Assembly (NCBI GenBank): GCA_002695005.1
Contig: NZNT01000013.1
Coordinates: 62,001 to 126,000, forward strand
Length of the DNA stretch: 64,000 bases
Direction of reading: 5' to 3'
From: Maritimibacter sp.
GTDB lineage: Bacteria; Pseudomonadota; Alphaproteobacteria; Rhodobacterales; Rhodobacteraceae
Shown piece after piece: positions 28,081 to 39,337 of this stretch. Position numbers and translations under genes: made by a program. Positions within the stretch are counted from its first letter, which is position 1; each line of letters begins with the position of its first letter. Under the pieces are notes generated by a model. The model worked only from the letters and a program-made list of their open reading frames with translations. It searched no databases and was not told the origin of the DNA.

Positions 28081-28971
28081 ATGAACCCGATTTTCCGCGC
28101 GGCGCTCTGGATGCTGGGCGCGATCACCTGTTTCTCGACGATGGCCGTAGCGGGACGCGAAGTGAGCCTCGATCACGACACGTTCGAGGTCATGTTCTAC
28201 CGGTCCTGCGTCGGCATCCTGATCGTCGTCTCGGTCGTGACCGCGACCCGCCGCTGGGGGGAAATCGGTCCCGCACAACTCGGCCTGCATTTTGTGCGCA
28301 ACGTGTCTCATTTCACCGGTCAGAACCTGTGGTTCTATGCCGTCGGGGTGATCCCGCTGGCACAGGTCTTTGCGCTGGAATTCACCGCTCCCCTCTGGGT
28401 CCTCCTCATGTCGCCCATCTTTCTGGGCGAGCGCATCACGCCCCCGCGTGCCTTCGCGGCGTTCGTCGGGTTCGTGGGGATCCTCGTCGTCACGCGCCCT
28501 TTCGCCGTTGAATTGGGGCCGGGCGTGCTCGCGGCCCTCGGGGCAGCCATCGGATTCGCGGGCTCCGCAGTCTTCACCCGCAAACTCACGCGCACACAGA
28601 CCCTCGCCTGCATCCTGTTTTTCCTGACGACGATGCAGGCGGTCTTCGGCCTCGTCCTCGCTACCGTCGACGGCGAAATGGCCTTGCCGTCGGCGCAGTC
28701 CGCCCCCTGGCTCGTGATCATCGGCATCGCCGGCCTTGCCGCGCATTTCTGTCTGACCACAGCGCTCAAACTGGCGCCTGCCACTGTCATCATGCCCGTG
28801 GATTTCGCCCGCCTTCCGGTCATCGCGCTCATCGGCTGGGTTCTCTACCAGGAGCGCCTGGAGCTGGCCGTGATCCTCGGCGGTGCCCTCATTCTCACCG
28901 CCAACTGGATCAACATCCGCGCCAGCGTGCGCGAGGCGCGTGTCCCGGCCCGTGCCCCCGGCTTGCCCTGA
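28081..28971 (+). CDS. EamA/DMT-family transporter
   Basis: This 296-residue inner-membrane protein has ten predicted helices in two EamA repeats. The first repeat ends around FLGERITPPRAFAAFVGFVGILVVTRP; the second ends around YQERLELAVILGGALILTANW, both carrying the Glu-Arg motif typical of the family. Drug/metabolite transporters of this kind export amino acids or nucleosides, but the substrate cannot be read here. The ATG at 28081 is given. Downstream genes follow on the same strand with 48 bases between. Confidence 0.88.
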   Translation: MNPIFRAALWMLGAITCFSTMAVAGREVSLDHDTFEVMFYRSCVGILIVVSVVTATRRWGEIGPAQLGLHFVRNVSHFTGQNLWFYAVGVIPLAQVFALEFTAPLWVLLMSPIFLGERITPPRAFAAFVGFVGILVVTRPFAVELGPGVLAALGAAIGFAGSAVFTRKLTRTQTLACILFFLTTMQAVFGLVLATVDGEMALPSAQSAPWLVIIGIAGLAAHFCLTTALKLAPATVIMPVDFARLPVIALIGWVLYQERLELAVILGGALILTANWINIRASVREARVPARAPGLP

Positions 28972-29019
28972 CCCGGCTCGCCCGCTACCAAGCGGAACGC
29001 GAGGGCAAGAGGGACGGCC

Positions 29020-29880
29020 ATGATCTATGAGACCGCGCAGGCGTGGCGCGACGCCAAGGCGAAGAAGGTGCTTCTGTTCGGCATGTCCGGGTTGGGCAAG
29101 ACACATGTTTCCAACATGCTGCGCGACGAGGGCGAGTGGTTTCACTATTCCGTCGATTACCGCATCGGCACCCGTTACATGGGCGAGCTCATCTCGGACA
29201 ATTTCAAACGCGAGGCGATGAAGAACCCGTTTCTGAGGGAGCTTCTGCTGACCGACAGTGTCTATATCGCCTCCAACATCACGTTCGAGAACCTGGCACC
29301 GCTTTCGACCTATCTCGGCAAACCGGGCGACCCGGCCAAGGGCGGCCTACCCTTCGAGGAATACCTAGAGCGGCAGGAACAGCACCGCGATGCCGAAATC
29401 GCCGCGCTTTACGACACGGTGCGCTACATCACGCGCGCCAAATCCCTTTACAACTATGACAATTTCGTTTGCGACTCCGGCGGCTCGATCTGCGAGGTGG
29501 TCGATCCCGAGGACCGCGAGGATCCGCTTCTGACCGCGCTGTCGGAAAACCTCCTGATGGTCTGGATCGAAGGATCCGAAGCGCATACCGAGGAACTGGT
29601 GCGCCGGTTCGTGCGCGCGCCCAAGCCGATGTATTACCAGCCCGAGACGCTTCAGTCCTACTGGAGGGACTACCTCGCCAAGAATGACGTGGCACCCGAC
29701 AAGGTCGACCCAGACGACTTCATGCGCGCGACTTACGCGAAGGCGCTCCACCATCGCCAGCCGCTCTATCAGGCCATGGCGCGCAACTGGGGCATCACGG
29801 TCGCAGCCGACGACGTGGCGCGCGTTAGGTCCCCCGAAGACTTCGACGACCTGATCGCCACGGCCCTTGAGGCCCGGTGA
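29020..29880 (+). CDS. P-loop ATPase of unknown function
   Basis: This 286-residue soluble protein has a Walker A motif GMSGLGKT at residues 21-28 after a short beta strand (KKVLLF), like small-molecule kinases and adenylate-kinase-like NTPases. Further blocks are [32 protein letters not shown] and LLMVWIEGS. The Asp/Ser-rich middle block may hold the Walker B function. I do not recognise a named family. It precedes metA on the same strand, with 43 bases between the stop and the metA start, so they may be co-transcribed. Confidence 0.7.
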   Translation: MIYETAQAWRDAKAKKVLLFGMSGLGKTHVSNMLRDEGEWFHYSVDYRIGTRYMGELISDNFKREAMKNPFLRELLLTDSVYIASNITFENLAPLSTYLGKPGDPAKGGLPFEEYLERQEQHRDAEIAALYDTVRYITRAKSLYNYDNFVCDSGGSICEVVDPEDREDPLLTALSENLLMVWIEGSEAHTEELVRRFVRAPKPMYYQPETLQSYWRDYLAKNDVAPDKVDPDDFMRATYAKALHHRQPLYQAMARNWGITVAADDVARVRSPEDFDDLIATALEAR

Positions 29881-29923
29881 TCAAAGGCTTATCTCACCCG
29901 AACCTTTTGCGGAGCATCCCACA

Positions 29924-30841
29924 ATGCCGATCAAGATTCCTGCCGACCTGCCTGCCGCCGACGTGCTCGCGCGCGAGGGCGTCATGGTCATGCCGGAGCA
30001 TCAGGCCGCGCGGCAGGACATCCGCCCGCTGAAGATCGGGCTTTTGAACCTGATGCCCAAGAAGATCCAGACCGAGACGCAGTTCGCCCGGCTGATCGGG
30101 GCCACGCCGCTCCAGATCGAGCTCACCCTCATACGGATGACCGAACACGCCTCCCGCAATACGCCGGAAGAGCACCTGGGCACCTTCTACCGCACGTTTC
30201 AGGAGGTGAAGGACCAGAAGTTCGACGGTCTCCTCATCACCGGCGCGCCGATCGAACACCTTCCATTCGAGGAGGTCACTTATTGGGACGAAATGACCGA
30301 GGTGATGGACTGGACCCAGACCAACGTGCATTCCACCTTCGGCGTCTGCTGGGGTGGCATGGCGATGATCTATCACTTCCACGGAGTGCAAAAACACATG
30401 CTGCCGGAAAAGTCTTTCGGCTGCTTTCCGCAGGATAATCTGAAACCAACCTCGCCCTTTCTGCGTGGTTTCTCCGACAGCTTCATCATTCCCGTAAGCC
30501 GGTGGACCGAAATGAAACAGGATGAGATTGACGGGGCCTCGGGCCTGACGACCCTGTTGGGGTCGCCCGAAACGGGGCCCTGCCTCGTGGAAGACCCCGG
30601 CCACCGGGCGCTCTACATCTTCAATCACTTCGAATACGACTCGGACACGTTGAAGCAGGAATACGACCGGGACGTGGCCGAAGGCACGCCCATCGACGTG
30701 CCGCGCAACTACTACCCGGACGACGACCCGAGCCAGAAGCCAAAGAACCGGTGGCGCAGCCATGCCCACCTGCTCTACGGCAACTGGATCAACGATATCT
30801 ATCAGACAACCCACTACAATCCCGATGAAATTGGTTCTTAG
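29924..30841 (+). CDS. metAA: Homoserine O-acetyltransferase (MetA type)
   Basis: This 305-residue MetA-fold acyltransferase of methionine synthesis has the nucleophile Cys142 (FGVCWGG) and the catalytic His-x-Glu in FNHFEYD. Residue 111 (GAPIEHLPF) is Glu, as in Bacillus cereus MetA, which uses acetyl-CoA; enzymes using succinyl-CoA, such as E. coli MetA, have Gly. The product is therefore expected to be O-acetylhomoserine. The ATG at 29924 has GCGGAGC upstream; an earlier in-frame start at 29867 lies inside the preceding gene. The 3' end overlaps the next gene by 17 bases. Confidence 0.93.
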   Translation: MPIKIPADLPAADVLAREGVMVMPEHQAARQDIRPLKIGLLNLMPKKIQTETQFARLIGATPLQIELTLIRMTEHASRNTPEEHLGTFYRTFQEVKDQKFDGLLITGAPIEHLPFEEVTYWDEMTEVMDWTQTNVHSTFGVCWGGMAMIYHFHGVQKHMLPEKSFGCFPQDNLKPTSPFLRGFSDSFIIPVSRWTEMKQDEIDGASGLTTLLGSPETGPCLVEDPGHRALYIFNHFEYDSDTLKQEYDRDVAEGTPIDVPRNYYPDDDPSQKPKNRWRSHAHLLYGNWINDIYQTTHYNPDEIGS

Positions 30842-31772
30842 CCTCCTCCTCATTCTTGCACTCGTCGCGCTGGCCACGATGATCCGGGTCGAGCAGCGGC
30901 GTCTCGCGGCCTATCGTGAGCATCCGCCGCAGGGTCGGTTCATCGAAGTGAACGGGCATCCGGTGCATTATGTGCAGATCGGCGAAGGCCCCGATCTCGT
31001 GCTCCTCCACGGCGCGTCCGGGTCTACCCGTGACTGGATGTTCGACATCGCGCCGCGGCTGGCCGAAGACTACCGTGTCACGATCATGGATCGCCCCGGA
31101 TTGGGCTACACCCCGCCGCTCGCTGCCAACGGCGTGACGCTGTCCGAGCAGACGACCCTCATGGTCGAAACGGCCCGCGCGCTCGGGGTCGAGAACCCGG
31201 TGGTCGCGGGGCAGAGTTTCGGCGGCGCGCTGGTGATGAACTGGGCCGTCTACCACCCGAACGATATTGCTGCCGCTGTCTCCATCGCGGGTGCCACCCA
31301 TCCGTGGCCGGGCGGACGCGACACGCTCTATGCGCTGCTGGCGCAACCGGTCATCGGTCCGGTACTCGCGCATCTCATCTCGGCGTGGCTGCCGCAGGAC
31401 TACCTTGAGACACAGATCGAAAGCGTGTTCGCGCCGAACGATCCCCTGCCCGGCTATGCCGACTACATCGGCCCCGGCATCATCCTGCTGCCTGAACAGT
31501 TCAAGGCCAACGCCCAGCAACGGCACGAACTCCTGACCCACCTTGAAGCGCAACAGCCCCGCTACAAAGAGGTCGAGATCCCGGTCGAGGTCATTCACGG
31601 CACCGCAGACACCACTGTCGGCCTGCAGATCCACTCCGAACCTCTGGTGGAGGAGGTGCAGAACGGCAACCTCACCGTGCTTGAGGGTGTGGGCCACATG
31701 CCCCATCACATCCGCCCGGACGAAACCATCGACGCCATCGACCGCGCGGCGTTGCGCGCCGGGGTCAAATAG
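30825..31772 (+). CDS. Membrane-anchored alpha/beta hydrolase
   Basis: This 315-residue alpha/beta hydrolase begins with a hydrophobic helix (about 2-18) that acts as signal or anchor. Motifs are the oxyanion HGASGS, nucleophile Ser in GQSFGGA, acid Asp in HGTADTT, and His in GVGHMPHH. The overlap with metA by 17 bases suggests coupled translation, but it lacks MetX features and need not act in methionine synthesis. The natural substrate is unknown. The ATG at 30825 is the only start giving the leader helix. Confidence 0.85.
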   Translation: MKLVLSLLLILALVALATMIRVEQRRLAAYREHPPQGRFIEVNGHPVHYVQIGEGPDLVLLHGASGSTRDWMFDIAPRLAEDYRVTIMDRPGLGYTPPLAANGVTLSEQTTLMVETARALGVENPVVAGQSFGGALVMNWAVYHPNDIAAAVSIAGATHPWPGGRDTLYALLAQPVIGPVLAHLISAWLPQDYLETQIESVFAPNDPLPGYADYIGPGIILLPEQFKANAQQRHELLTHLEAQQPRYKEVEIPVEVIHGTADTTVGLQIHSEPLVEEVQNGNLTVLEGVGHMPHHIRPDETIDAIDRAALRAGVK

Positions 31773-31804
31773 CCATACTGGCCCCAGACAGACCGGAGGA
31801 AAGC

Positions 31805-32674
31805 ATGGAGCTTCCGCATGGCGGGGCGATCTCGAAATTCTTCGAGCAGAGCGCACCGAAAGACATTCGCGAAGCCATTGAAGCGGCGGGCAAGGACGAT
31901 GTTATCGCTCCCGGTTATCCCTACCGCGCGCGCATGGACAAGGACGACTACGAGGAGACACTCGAAGCGCTCCAGATGGAGCTGGTCAAGCTGCAAGCAG
32001 ACGTGAAGGCCACTGGCAAGCGCGTGGTTGTGGTCTTCGAAGGGCGCGATGCGGCCGGCAAGGGCGGCACGATCAAGCGCATCCGCGAAAACCTGAACCC
32101 ACGCGTCGCCCGCGTCGTGGCCCTCCCGAAACCCTCGGACCGGGAAGCGGGAGAATGGTATTTCCAAAGATATGTCAGGCACTTGCCGACCGAAGGTGAA
32201 ATGGTCCTGTTCGACCGCTCCTGGTATAACCGCGGCGTCGTCGAAAAGGTCTTCGGCTTTTGCGAGGACGGGGAACGCGCGGCCTTCTTCCGACAACTTC
32301 CCGAGTTCGAACACATGCTCGTCGACGAAGGCATCCACTTCGTGAAAATCTGGCTCAATGTCGGCCGCGCCGAGCAACTGCGCCGCTTCTTGTCACGTGA
32401 ACAGGACCCGCTAAAGCACTGGAAACTCTCGTGGATCGACGTGGAAGGCCTGAACCGCTGGGATGCCTATACCCAGGCGATCGCCGAGACCTTCGCAAGT
32501 TCACATTTCGACTACGCCCCCTGGACCATCGTCCGCTCCGACGACAAACGCCGCGCGCGGATCGCGGCCATCAGGACTGTCCTGCAAGGTCTTGACTACA
32601 AAGGCAAAGACAGCGACGTGGCTTGCCCTCCCGACCCCAGTATTGCGGGCGGGCTGGATATTTGGGAAACCTGA
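31805..32674 (+). CDS. ppk2: Polyphosphate kinase 2
   Basis: PPK2 enzymes phosphorylate nucleotides using polyphosphate. The 289-residue single-domain form has Walker [10 protein letters not shown] (about 80-88), the lid segment with [17 protein letters not shown], and Walker [11 protein letters not shown]. This fits class I PPK2 (NDP to NTP). A strong GGAGG lies before the ATG at 31805. TetR follows after four bases, so the two genes probably share a transcript. Whether ADP or GDP is preferred cannot be seen. Confidence 0.95.
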   Translation: MELPHGGAISKFFEQSAPKDIREAIEAAGKDDVIAPGYPYRARMDKDDYEETLEALQMELVKLQADVKATGKRVVVVFEGRDAAGKGGTIKRIRENLNPRVARVVALPKPSDREAGEWYFQRYVRHLPTEGEMVLFDRSWYNRGVVEKVFGFCEDGERAAFFRQLPEFEHMLVDEGIHFVKIWLNVGRAEQLRRFLSREQDPLKHWKLSWIDVEGLNRWDAYTQAIAETFASSHFDYAPWTIVRSDDKRRARIAAIRTVLQGLDYKGKDSDVACPPDPSIAGGLDIWET

Positions 32675-32678
32675 CGCG

Positions 32679-33302
32679 GTGCCCACCAAAAAACGCGGAT
32701 ACCACCACGGCAACCTGCGCCAGGCTCTGGTCGACGCGGCCCTGATCCTGATCGAGGAGAAGGGGCCCACCGGCTTCACCCTCTCCGAGGCGGCCAAGCA
32801 GGCAGGCGTCACGCCCGCTGCTGTCTACCGCCATTTCGACGGTCGCGAGGACCTCATCGCCGAAGCGGCACGGCAGGGGTATGAGATCTTCGCAGATCTG
32901 ATGGAGCACGCCTACGACAAGGGCAAACCGTCCGCGCTCGCGTCATTCGAGGCGACGGGCCGCGCCTACCTTGCCTTTTCCCGCCGTTTCCCAGGCCACT
33001 ACATCGCGATGTTCGAAAGCGGCGTCTCGATCAACCGCTCCTCCGACCTCGCCCATGTCGCCAACCGCGCGCTCGGCGTTCTGGACATGGCCGCGAACGA
33101 ACTCCTGCGCGATATCCCCCCCGAACAACGCCCGCCCGCTCGCATGGTCTCCGCCCATATCTGGGCGATGTGCCACGGGGTCGTCGAACTCTTCGGGCGC
33201 GGCTCTCCCGGCACGAAGTCGCCGTTTCCGCCCGAGGACTTGCTCGAGACGGGCATCGGCGTCTACCTGCGGGGACTGGGCCTCATCAAGGCCGACAGCT
33301 GA
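32679..33302 (+). CDS. TetR-family transcriptional regulator
   Basis: This 207-residue regulator has an N-terminal TetR helix-turn-helix (about 10-55: RQALVDAALILIEEKGPTGFTLSEAAKQAGVTPAAVYRHF) and a C-terminal ligand-binding domain ending in VYLRGLGL. The start is a GTG at 32679, four bases after the ppk2 stop; longer frames run through ppk2. A Lys/Arg-His-rich tip precedes the HTH. Its target may be the ppk2 unit or a distant gene. Ligand unknown. Confidence 0.85.
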   Translation: MPTKKRGYHHGNLRQALVDAALILIEEKGPTGFTLSEAAKQAGVTPAAVYRHFDGREDLIAEAARQGYEIFADLMEHAYDKGKPSALASFEATGRAYLAFSRRFPGHYIAMFESGVSINRSSDLAHVANRALGVLDMAANELLRDIPPEQRPPARMVSAHIWAMCHGVVELFGRGSPGTKSPFPPEDLLETGIGVYLRGLGLIKADS

Positions 33303-33312
33303 CCCTGGTCCT

Positions 33313-33390
33313 CTTCTTCGGTCCGGAAATACCTCGGGAGGGTTTGGGAGGGCAGCGCCCTCCCAACGGGTCGGGGCAGCTTGCTGCCGC
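33313..33390 (+). repeat. Intergenic repeat copy B, after tetR
   Basis: The element starts CTTCTTCG and has the CTCGGGAG block and a perfect 10-bp hairpin (33344-33353 with 33357-33366). It lacks the full second block seen in copies A and C, ending instead in a GCAGC/GCTGC hairpin. It lies between the convergent tetR and sufS genes. Confidence 0.55.
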
Positions 33391-33398
33391 GACATACC

Positions 33399-34613
33399 TC
33401 AGCCGAACAGGCGGTGACAGAGTTCCAGACCCTCGACGAGCGTATCCACCTCGTCGCGCGTATTGTACATCCCGAAGCTCGCACGCGCTGTGGCCGGTAC
33501 GCCCAGATGATCCATCAATGGCTGGGCGCAGTGGTGCCCCGCACGCACCGCGATCCCCTTCTTGTCGAGGATAGTGGAAATGTCATGGGCATGAGCACCG
33601 CCCTCGACGGTGAGCGAGAAAATCGCCGCCTTGCCCGGCGCGTGGCCCTGAACGTGCAGCCAATTCAGCCCTTCGAAGCGTTCCGCCGTGTACCTAGCAA
33701 GCTCCGCCTCATGCGCCGCGATGTTCTCCATCCCGATCTCCATGAGGTACTCCAGCGCCGCGCCAAGCCCGATCGTCTGCACGATCCCCGGCGTCCCCGC
33801 CTCGAACTTCATCGGCGGATCGTTGTAGGTGACCGCGTCGCGCATCACTTCCCGGATCATGTCGCCGCCGCCCATGAACGGCCGCATCTCGTCCATCCGC
33901 GCCTGCGTGATATAGATCGCACCGGACCCGGAGGGGCCGTAGAGCTTGTGGCCGGTGATTGCGTAGAAGTCGACGCCGAGGTCGGCCACGTCCACCGGCA
34001 TATGCACCGCGCCCTGCGAGCCGTCGACCAGCACCGGCACGTCACCAGCCCCGGCCTTGATCGCCTTCACGTCGACCACGCTGCCCAACACGTTGGAGCA
34101 CTGGGTCACAGCGATCAGCTTGGTGCGCTCCGTCACAGCCGCCAGAACCTTGTCCGCCGGAATCGACCCGTCCTCGTCCGGCTCGACCCAGACCAGCTTG
34201 ACCCCCTGACGTTCGCGCAGGAAGTGCCAGGGCACGATGTTGGCGTGGTGCTCGGCCACGGTCAGAACGATCTCGTCCCCCTCGCCCATGCGCGGCGCGG
34301 CCCAGCCGTAGGCGACGAGGTTGATGCCCTCGGTCGTGCCGGAGGTGAAGACGATCTCTCGCTCCGACGGCGCACCAAGGAAGCGGGCGATGGTGCCGCG
34401 CACGGCTTCGTACCGCTCTGTCGACAGGTTCGAGAGGTAGTGAAGGCCGCGGTGGACGTTGGAATATTCCTCCGCATAGCCGCGCGTGATCGCATCTATG
34501 ACGACCTGCGGTTTCTGCGCCGAAGCCCCATTGTCGAGATAGGTGAGCGGCTTCCCGTTCACCTCACGCGACAGGATCGGAAACTGTGCGCGGATCGCAT
34601 TCACATCATACAT
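33399..34613 (-). CDS. sufS: Cysteine desulfurase SufS
   Basis: SufS is a PLP enzyme taking sulfur from cysteine for iron-sulfur cluster assembly. The 404-residue group II desulfurase has PLP Lys in ITGHKLYGPSGSG and the active-site Cys in VRAGHHCAQPLM. The N-terminus YDVNAIRAQFPILSREVNG is typical. The ATG at 34613 overlaps the stop of the upstream YIP1 gene by 8 bases. It is the last gene of the suf operon; no sufE, sufA or sufT lies next to it in this window. Confidence 0.96.
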   Translation of the reverse strand: MYDVNAIRAQFPILSREVNGKPLTYLDNGASAQKPQVVIDAITRGYAEEYSNVHRGLHYLSNLSTERYEAVRGTIARFLGAPSEREIVFTSGTTEGINLVAYGWAAPRMGEGDEIVLTVAEHHANIVPWHFLRERQGVKLVWVEPDEDGSIPADKVLAAVTERTKLIAVTQCSNVLGSVVDVKAIKAGAGDVPVLVDGSQGAVHMPVDVADLGVDFYAITGHKLYGPSGSGAIYITQARMDEMRPFMGGGDMIREVMRDAVTYNDPPMKFEAGTPGIVQTIGLGAALEYLMEIGMENIAAHEAELARYTAERFEGLNWLHVQGHAPGKAAIFSLTVEGGAHAHDISTILDKKGIAVRAGHHCAQPLMDHLGVPATARASFGMYNTRDEVDTLVEGLELCHRLFG

Positions 34614-35208
34614 TACCAAGCTCTCCCGAAGTGATCGCCGCACCGACGCCCGCGATGGCCAGAACGATCGACAGCACAGCGACCGCTACGAAACTCGTGA
34701 GCAGGATCGCGAGGAACACTCGCATGGCCGAGGAGAAACTGTGCATTTCGGCGATGAAATGGCTAAGGATCCAGAACCCCGCGAAACCGCCGGCGAGCCA
34801 CAAGAGCGCGGCGAGGCTGGGGGCGAAAAGGCTCAGGACCAGCACCACGATCTGCACGATCAGCAGCACGAAGTTGAGCCATGCCACGGTGACGATGGCG
34901 TCTTCGAACCGACCGGTGCCACCTGCGGCGCGTCCGAGCCAGAAGATCAGGAAGACCGAGATCACGGCGATGGACCCCTCGGCCAGCGACACCATCAGCG
35001 GCATTCCGAAAACGGTGCCCGCCAGTTCCGGTGCAGGCGGGAAAATGACGGACGAGCCGACCCCCAGCATCGCGCCGATGACCAGCAGCAAGAGAAGCGC
35101 TTGCCAAAGCGTGCCGCGGTCGAGACCGAGCGCGAAGAGTTCACGCGCGATCTTGCGCGGTTCCGGGATGGTCTGAAGCGCCATGCCGAAGAGGTATCCC
35201 GGTTCCAT
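34606..35208 (-). CDS. YIP1-family membrane protein (second copy in suf operon)
   Basis: This 200-residue protein has about five hydrophobic helices. The N-terminal soluble part (GYLFGMALQTIPEPRKIARELFAL) and helices with FEDAIVTVAWLNFVLLI fit the YIP1 family. The ATG at 35208 starts 2 bases after the stop of the other YIP1 gene. Its role in the suf operon is unknown; membrane anchoring of assembly or an unrelated passenger are both possible. Confidence 0.8.
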   Translation of the reverse strand: MEPGYLFGMALQTIPEPRKIARELFALGLDRGTLWQALLLLLVIGAMLGVGSSVIFPPAPELAGTVFGMPLMVSLAEGSIAVISVFLIFWLGRAAGGTGRFEDAIVTVAWLNFVLLIVQIVVLVLSLFAPSLAALLWLAGGFAGFWILSHFIAEMHSFSSAMRVFLAILLTSFVAVAVLSIVLAIAGVGAAITSGELGNV

Positions 35209-35210
35209 TT

Positions 35211-35705
35211 TCACGCCTCTGCCCTGCCTCCGCTTTCGGCCACGATCAGGTTGAGCACCCAATGGATCACGAACGCGGCGAGCGCAATGGCTCCCACCAG
35301 CGTCTCGGCGGTTCCCGGCCCGACAAAACCCACCGTCAGCCCCCACAGGAGCCACATCGGTGCGGCCACGAGCATCGCCCAGAAAAGCGCGAAGCGGGCC
35401 CTGAAATAACTCCCTTTTCCGCCCATCAGGCGAAGGGCAAGATGGCTGATCCCGGATATGGCATAGGCAGCCAGCGGCACGATGAACAGCCAGGCAAAAA
35501 GCGCGCCGCCCAGAAGCGGATTGAGCTCCTGCCCGGTTTCGATCGACACCCGTTGCAAGCGCGGGGCCTGTGCAACGAAGATAAGGATGCAGGCGACCAT
35601 GAGGACGGCCAGTGCCCGGTCTTCGCGCACCGTGTCACCCAGACGCCGTGCGAACACGGAGCGGGGCGCGCGGTATGCGCCGAGCACATCACCCACGACC
35701 GACAT
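35211..35705 (-). CDS. YIP1-family membrane protein (first copy in suf operon)
   Basis: This 164-residue protein has about four predicted helices, among them LAVLMVACILIFVAQAP, GALFAWLFIVPLAAYAIS and LVGAIALAAFVIHWVLNLIV. It resembles but is shorter than the following protein and probably arose from the same YIP1-like stock. It lies 2 bases from the sufD stop and 2 bases from the next gene, so it is part of one tightly packed operon. Function unknown. Confidence 0.78.
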   Translation of the reverse strand: MSVVGDVLGAYRAPRSVFARRLGDTVREDRALAVLMVACILIFVAQAPRLQRVSIETGQELNPLLGGALFAWLFIVPLAAYAISGISHLALRLMGGKGSYFRARFALFWAMLVAAPMWLLWGLTVGFVGPGTAETLVGAIALAAFVIHWVLNLIVAESGGRAEA

Positions 35706-35707
35706 CG

Positions 35708-37012
35708 TCAGCTCCGTCGGCGCAGGAGCCAGGCCTCCAGCCGTCCGATGATCTCATCGCGGAATCCTTCGTCCTCGATCTCTTCCATCGCCTCGGCCAC
35801 GAAAGCGATGACGAGGAGGTCCATCGACGTCTCCCTGTCGATCCCGCGCGCGCGCAGGTAGAACAGCATGTCCTCGTCGATGGCACCCGATGTGGAGCCA
35901 TGCGAACAAGCCACATCGTCGGCATAGATTTCCAACTCGGGCTTGGCAAGGAATTGTGCGTCATCGTCGAGCAGCAGCGACTGCGACTTCTGGTAGCCGT
36001 CGGTTTTCTGCGCGCCGCGCTGGACAAGGATCTTGCCCTGAAACGTGCCCACGGCGCCCTTCTGAAGCACCTTCTTGAACACCTGCCGGCTTTCGCAATT
36101 CTCTGCATCATGGGTGATGAAGACCGTATCATCATGGTGGAAGTCACCATGACCCAGCGCCGCACCCGCGATATGGGCCGATGCATCGCGCCCCTGAAGC
36201 AGGATGAACGCCTCGTTGCGCGTCAGCCGACCGTTTGCGGTCAGCGTGAAGGATTTGAACAGGCTCTCGGCGTCTTGGCGCACGAACATGCTCGTCACGG
36301 CCTGCCGTTCATGATCGCGCCCCTGAGCGCGGATATGGTGGAACCGCGCACCCTTGCCCACGTCGACTTCAAGGCACTTGTTGAACCGCGCGGCAGCGGG
36401 GCCATTCTCGAGCAGCGTCATCTCCGCTCCGGCCTCCAGCTTCACCACGTTGTGCAGGTAGGCATCCGAGGTTTCGCTTTCGTGCCGATAGATCAGCGAG
36501 ACGGGTTTTTCCGCCTTACCGGTCACCCGGATCAGCACGCCATCGGTCGCAAAGGCCGTATTCAGCGCGGCGAGCGGACGTTCCACCGGGGTCTGCCCCA
36601 GTTCCTCGATCACGCCATAAAGGCCCTTGGCCCAGTGAATGTCCTTGGTCGCGGCATCCGAAAGGCGCTCGATCTCGACACCGGCGAGGCTGAGATCGTC
36701 AGAGGCGTCGGCATCGAAGACGCCGTCCACGAATACGATCCGCACCCGGTCGACCGCGTCGAAGACCGGCATTTCGCCACCATGGTCGAACAGTGCGGCA
36801 GGCGCGGCCTCGGCGGCATTGAGGGCGCCGGGCGGCGTGAAGCGCCAGTATTCGTCACGCGGCGCCGGCAATCCAGTCGCCTCCAGCCGGGACAAAGCCG
36901 CCTTGCGCGCCTCGGTGATCCATGCGCCGCCTTCGGGCATCGTGAGCGCACCAAGGCGCTCGGCCAGCGCGTCACGCTTGCGGGCGAGGAGTTTTTCCTT
37001 GGCGACCGCCAT
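35708..37012 (-). CDS. sufD: Fe-S cluster assembly protein SufD
   Basis: SufD is the SufB partner in the SufBC2D scaffold. The 434 residues show a helical N-terminus (RKRDALAERLGAL and PRDEYWRFTPP) and a beta-helix core. The conserved C-terminal block ENCESRQVFKKVL...GAVGTFQGKILV and the ACSHGSTSGAIDEDMLFYLRARGI segment are present. The ATG at 37012 overlaps the sufC stop (TGATG); a GTG three bases upstream is possible. Confidence is high. Confidence 0.96.
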   Translation of the reverse strand: MAVAKEKLLARKRDALAERLGALTMPEGGAWITEARKAALSRLEATGLPAPRDEYWRFTPPGALNAAEAAPAALFDHGGEMPVFDAVDRVRIVFVDGVFDADASDDLSLAGVEIERLSDAATKDIHWAKGLYGVIEELGQTPVERPLAALNTAFATDGVLIRVTGKAEKPVSLIYRHESETSDAYLHNVVKLEAGAEMTLLENGPAAARFNKCLEVDVGKGARFHHIRAQGRDHERQAVTSMFVRQDAESLFKSFTLTANGRLTRNEAFILLQGRDASAHIAGAALGHGDFHHDDTVFITHDAENCESRQVFKKVLQKGAVGTFQGKILVQRGAQKTDGYQKSQSLLLDDDAQFLAKPELEIYADDVACSHGSTSGAIDEDMLFYLRARGIDRETSMDLLVIAFVAEAMEEIEDEGFRDEIIGRLEAWLLRRRS

Positions 37013-37764
37013 CACGCATTCTCCATCAGGTCGGCATAGCCGTTCTTCTCGACTTCAAGGGCGAGGTCGGGGCCACCGGACTTGATGATGCGGCCTCCGG
37101 CCATGATGTGCACGACATCCGGCACGATGTGATCCAGCAGACGCTGGTAATGGGTGATGACAAGGAACCCGCGGTTCGGGTCTCGCAGCGCGTTCACACC
37201 GTCGGAGACAAGCTTCATCGCGTCCACGTCGAGGCCGGAATCGGTCTCGTCGAGGATGCACATCTTGGGCTCGAGCATCGCCATCTGAAGGATTTCGTTA
37301 CGCTTCTTTTCACCGCCCGAGAAGCCCACGTTCACAGGGCGCTTGAGCATGTCGGCGTCGATCTTGAGCTCTTTCGCCTTCGCGCGGATTTCCTTGAGAA
37401 AATCCGTGGCCGACATTTCTTCCTGCCCGCGCGCCTTGCGCTGCGCGTTCACCGCGGTCCGCAGAAACGTCATGTTGCCGACGCCGGGGATCTCCACCGG
37501 GTACTGGAAGGCCAGGAACAGGCCAGCGGCCGCGCGTTCCTCGGTTTCGAGGGCAAGCAGGTCTTCGCCCAGAAGCGAGGCCGAGCCTTCGGTCACCTCA
37601 TATCCATCGCGGCCCGACAGGACATAGGACAGGGTCGATTTGCCCGACCCGTTCGGCCCCATGATTGCGTGGACCTCGCCCGCTGGCACTTCCAGCGTGA
37701 CGCCCTTTAGTATCTGCTTGTCCTCTTCTTCGAGTTTGACGTGCAGGTTTTCGATCTTAAGCAT
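37012..37764 (-). CDS. sufC: Fe-S cluster assembly ATPase SufC
   Basis: SufC is the ABC-type ATPase that drives opening of the SufBD scaffold. The 250 residues have Walker A GPNGSGKST (about 37-45), the signature FSGGEKKRNEIL, Walker B MCILDETDSGLDVDA and the switch His in VITHYQRLL. The SufC-specific GYEVTEGSA region is present. The ATG at 37764 follows AAGGAAT. It is 31 bases after sufB and coupled to sufD. Confidence 0.97.
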   Translation of the reverse strand: MLKIENLHVKLEEEDKQILKGVTLEVPAGEVHAIMGPNGSGKSTLSYVLSGRDGYEVTEGSASLLGEDLLALETEERAAAGLFLAFQYPVEIPGVGNMTFLRTAVNAQRKARGQEEMSATDFLKEIRAKAKELKIDADMLKRPVNVGFSGGEKKRNEILQMAMLEPKMCILDETDSGLDVDAMKLVSDGVNALRDPNRGFLVITHYQRLLDHIVPDVVHIMAGGRIIKSGGPDLALEVEKNGYADLMENA

Positions 37765-37795
37765 TTGCGTATTCCTTTTCGCGGCGCGTCCGGTC

Positions 37796-39328
<1,533 letters not shown>

Positions 39329-39337
39329 CTTCGCCTC

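Noticed and set aside
29881-29923. SAM-II riboswitch before metA
   Set aside because: Only 43 bases separate metA from the upstream gene and the pseudoknot pattern is not visible.
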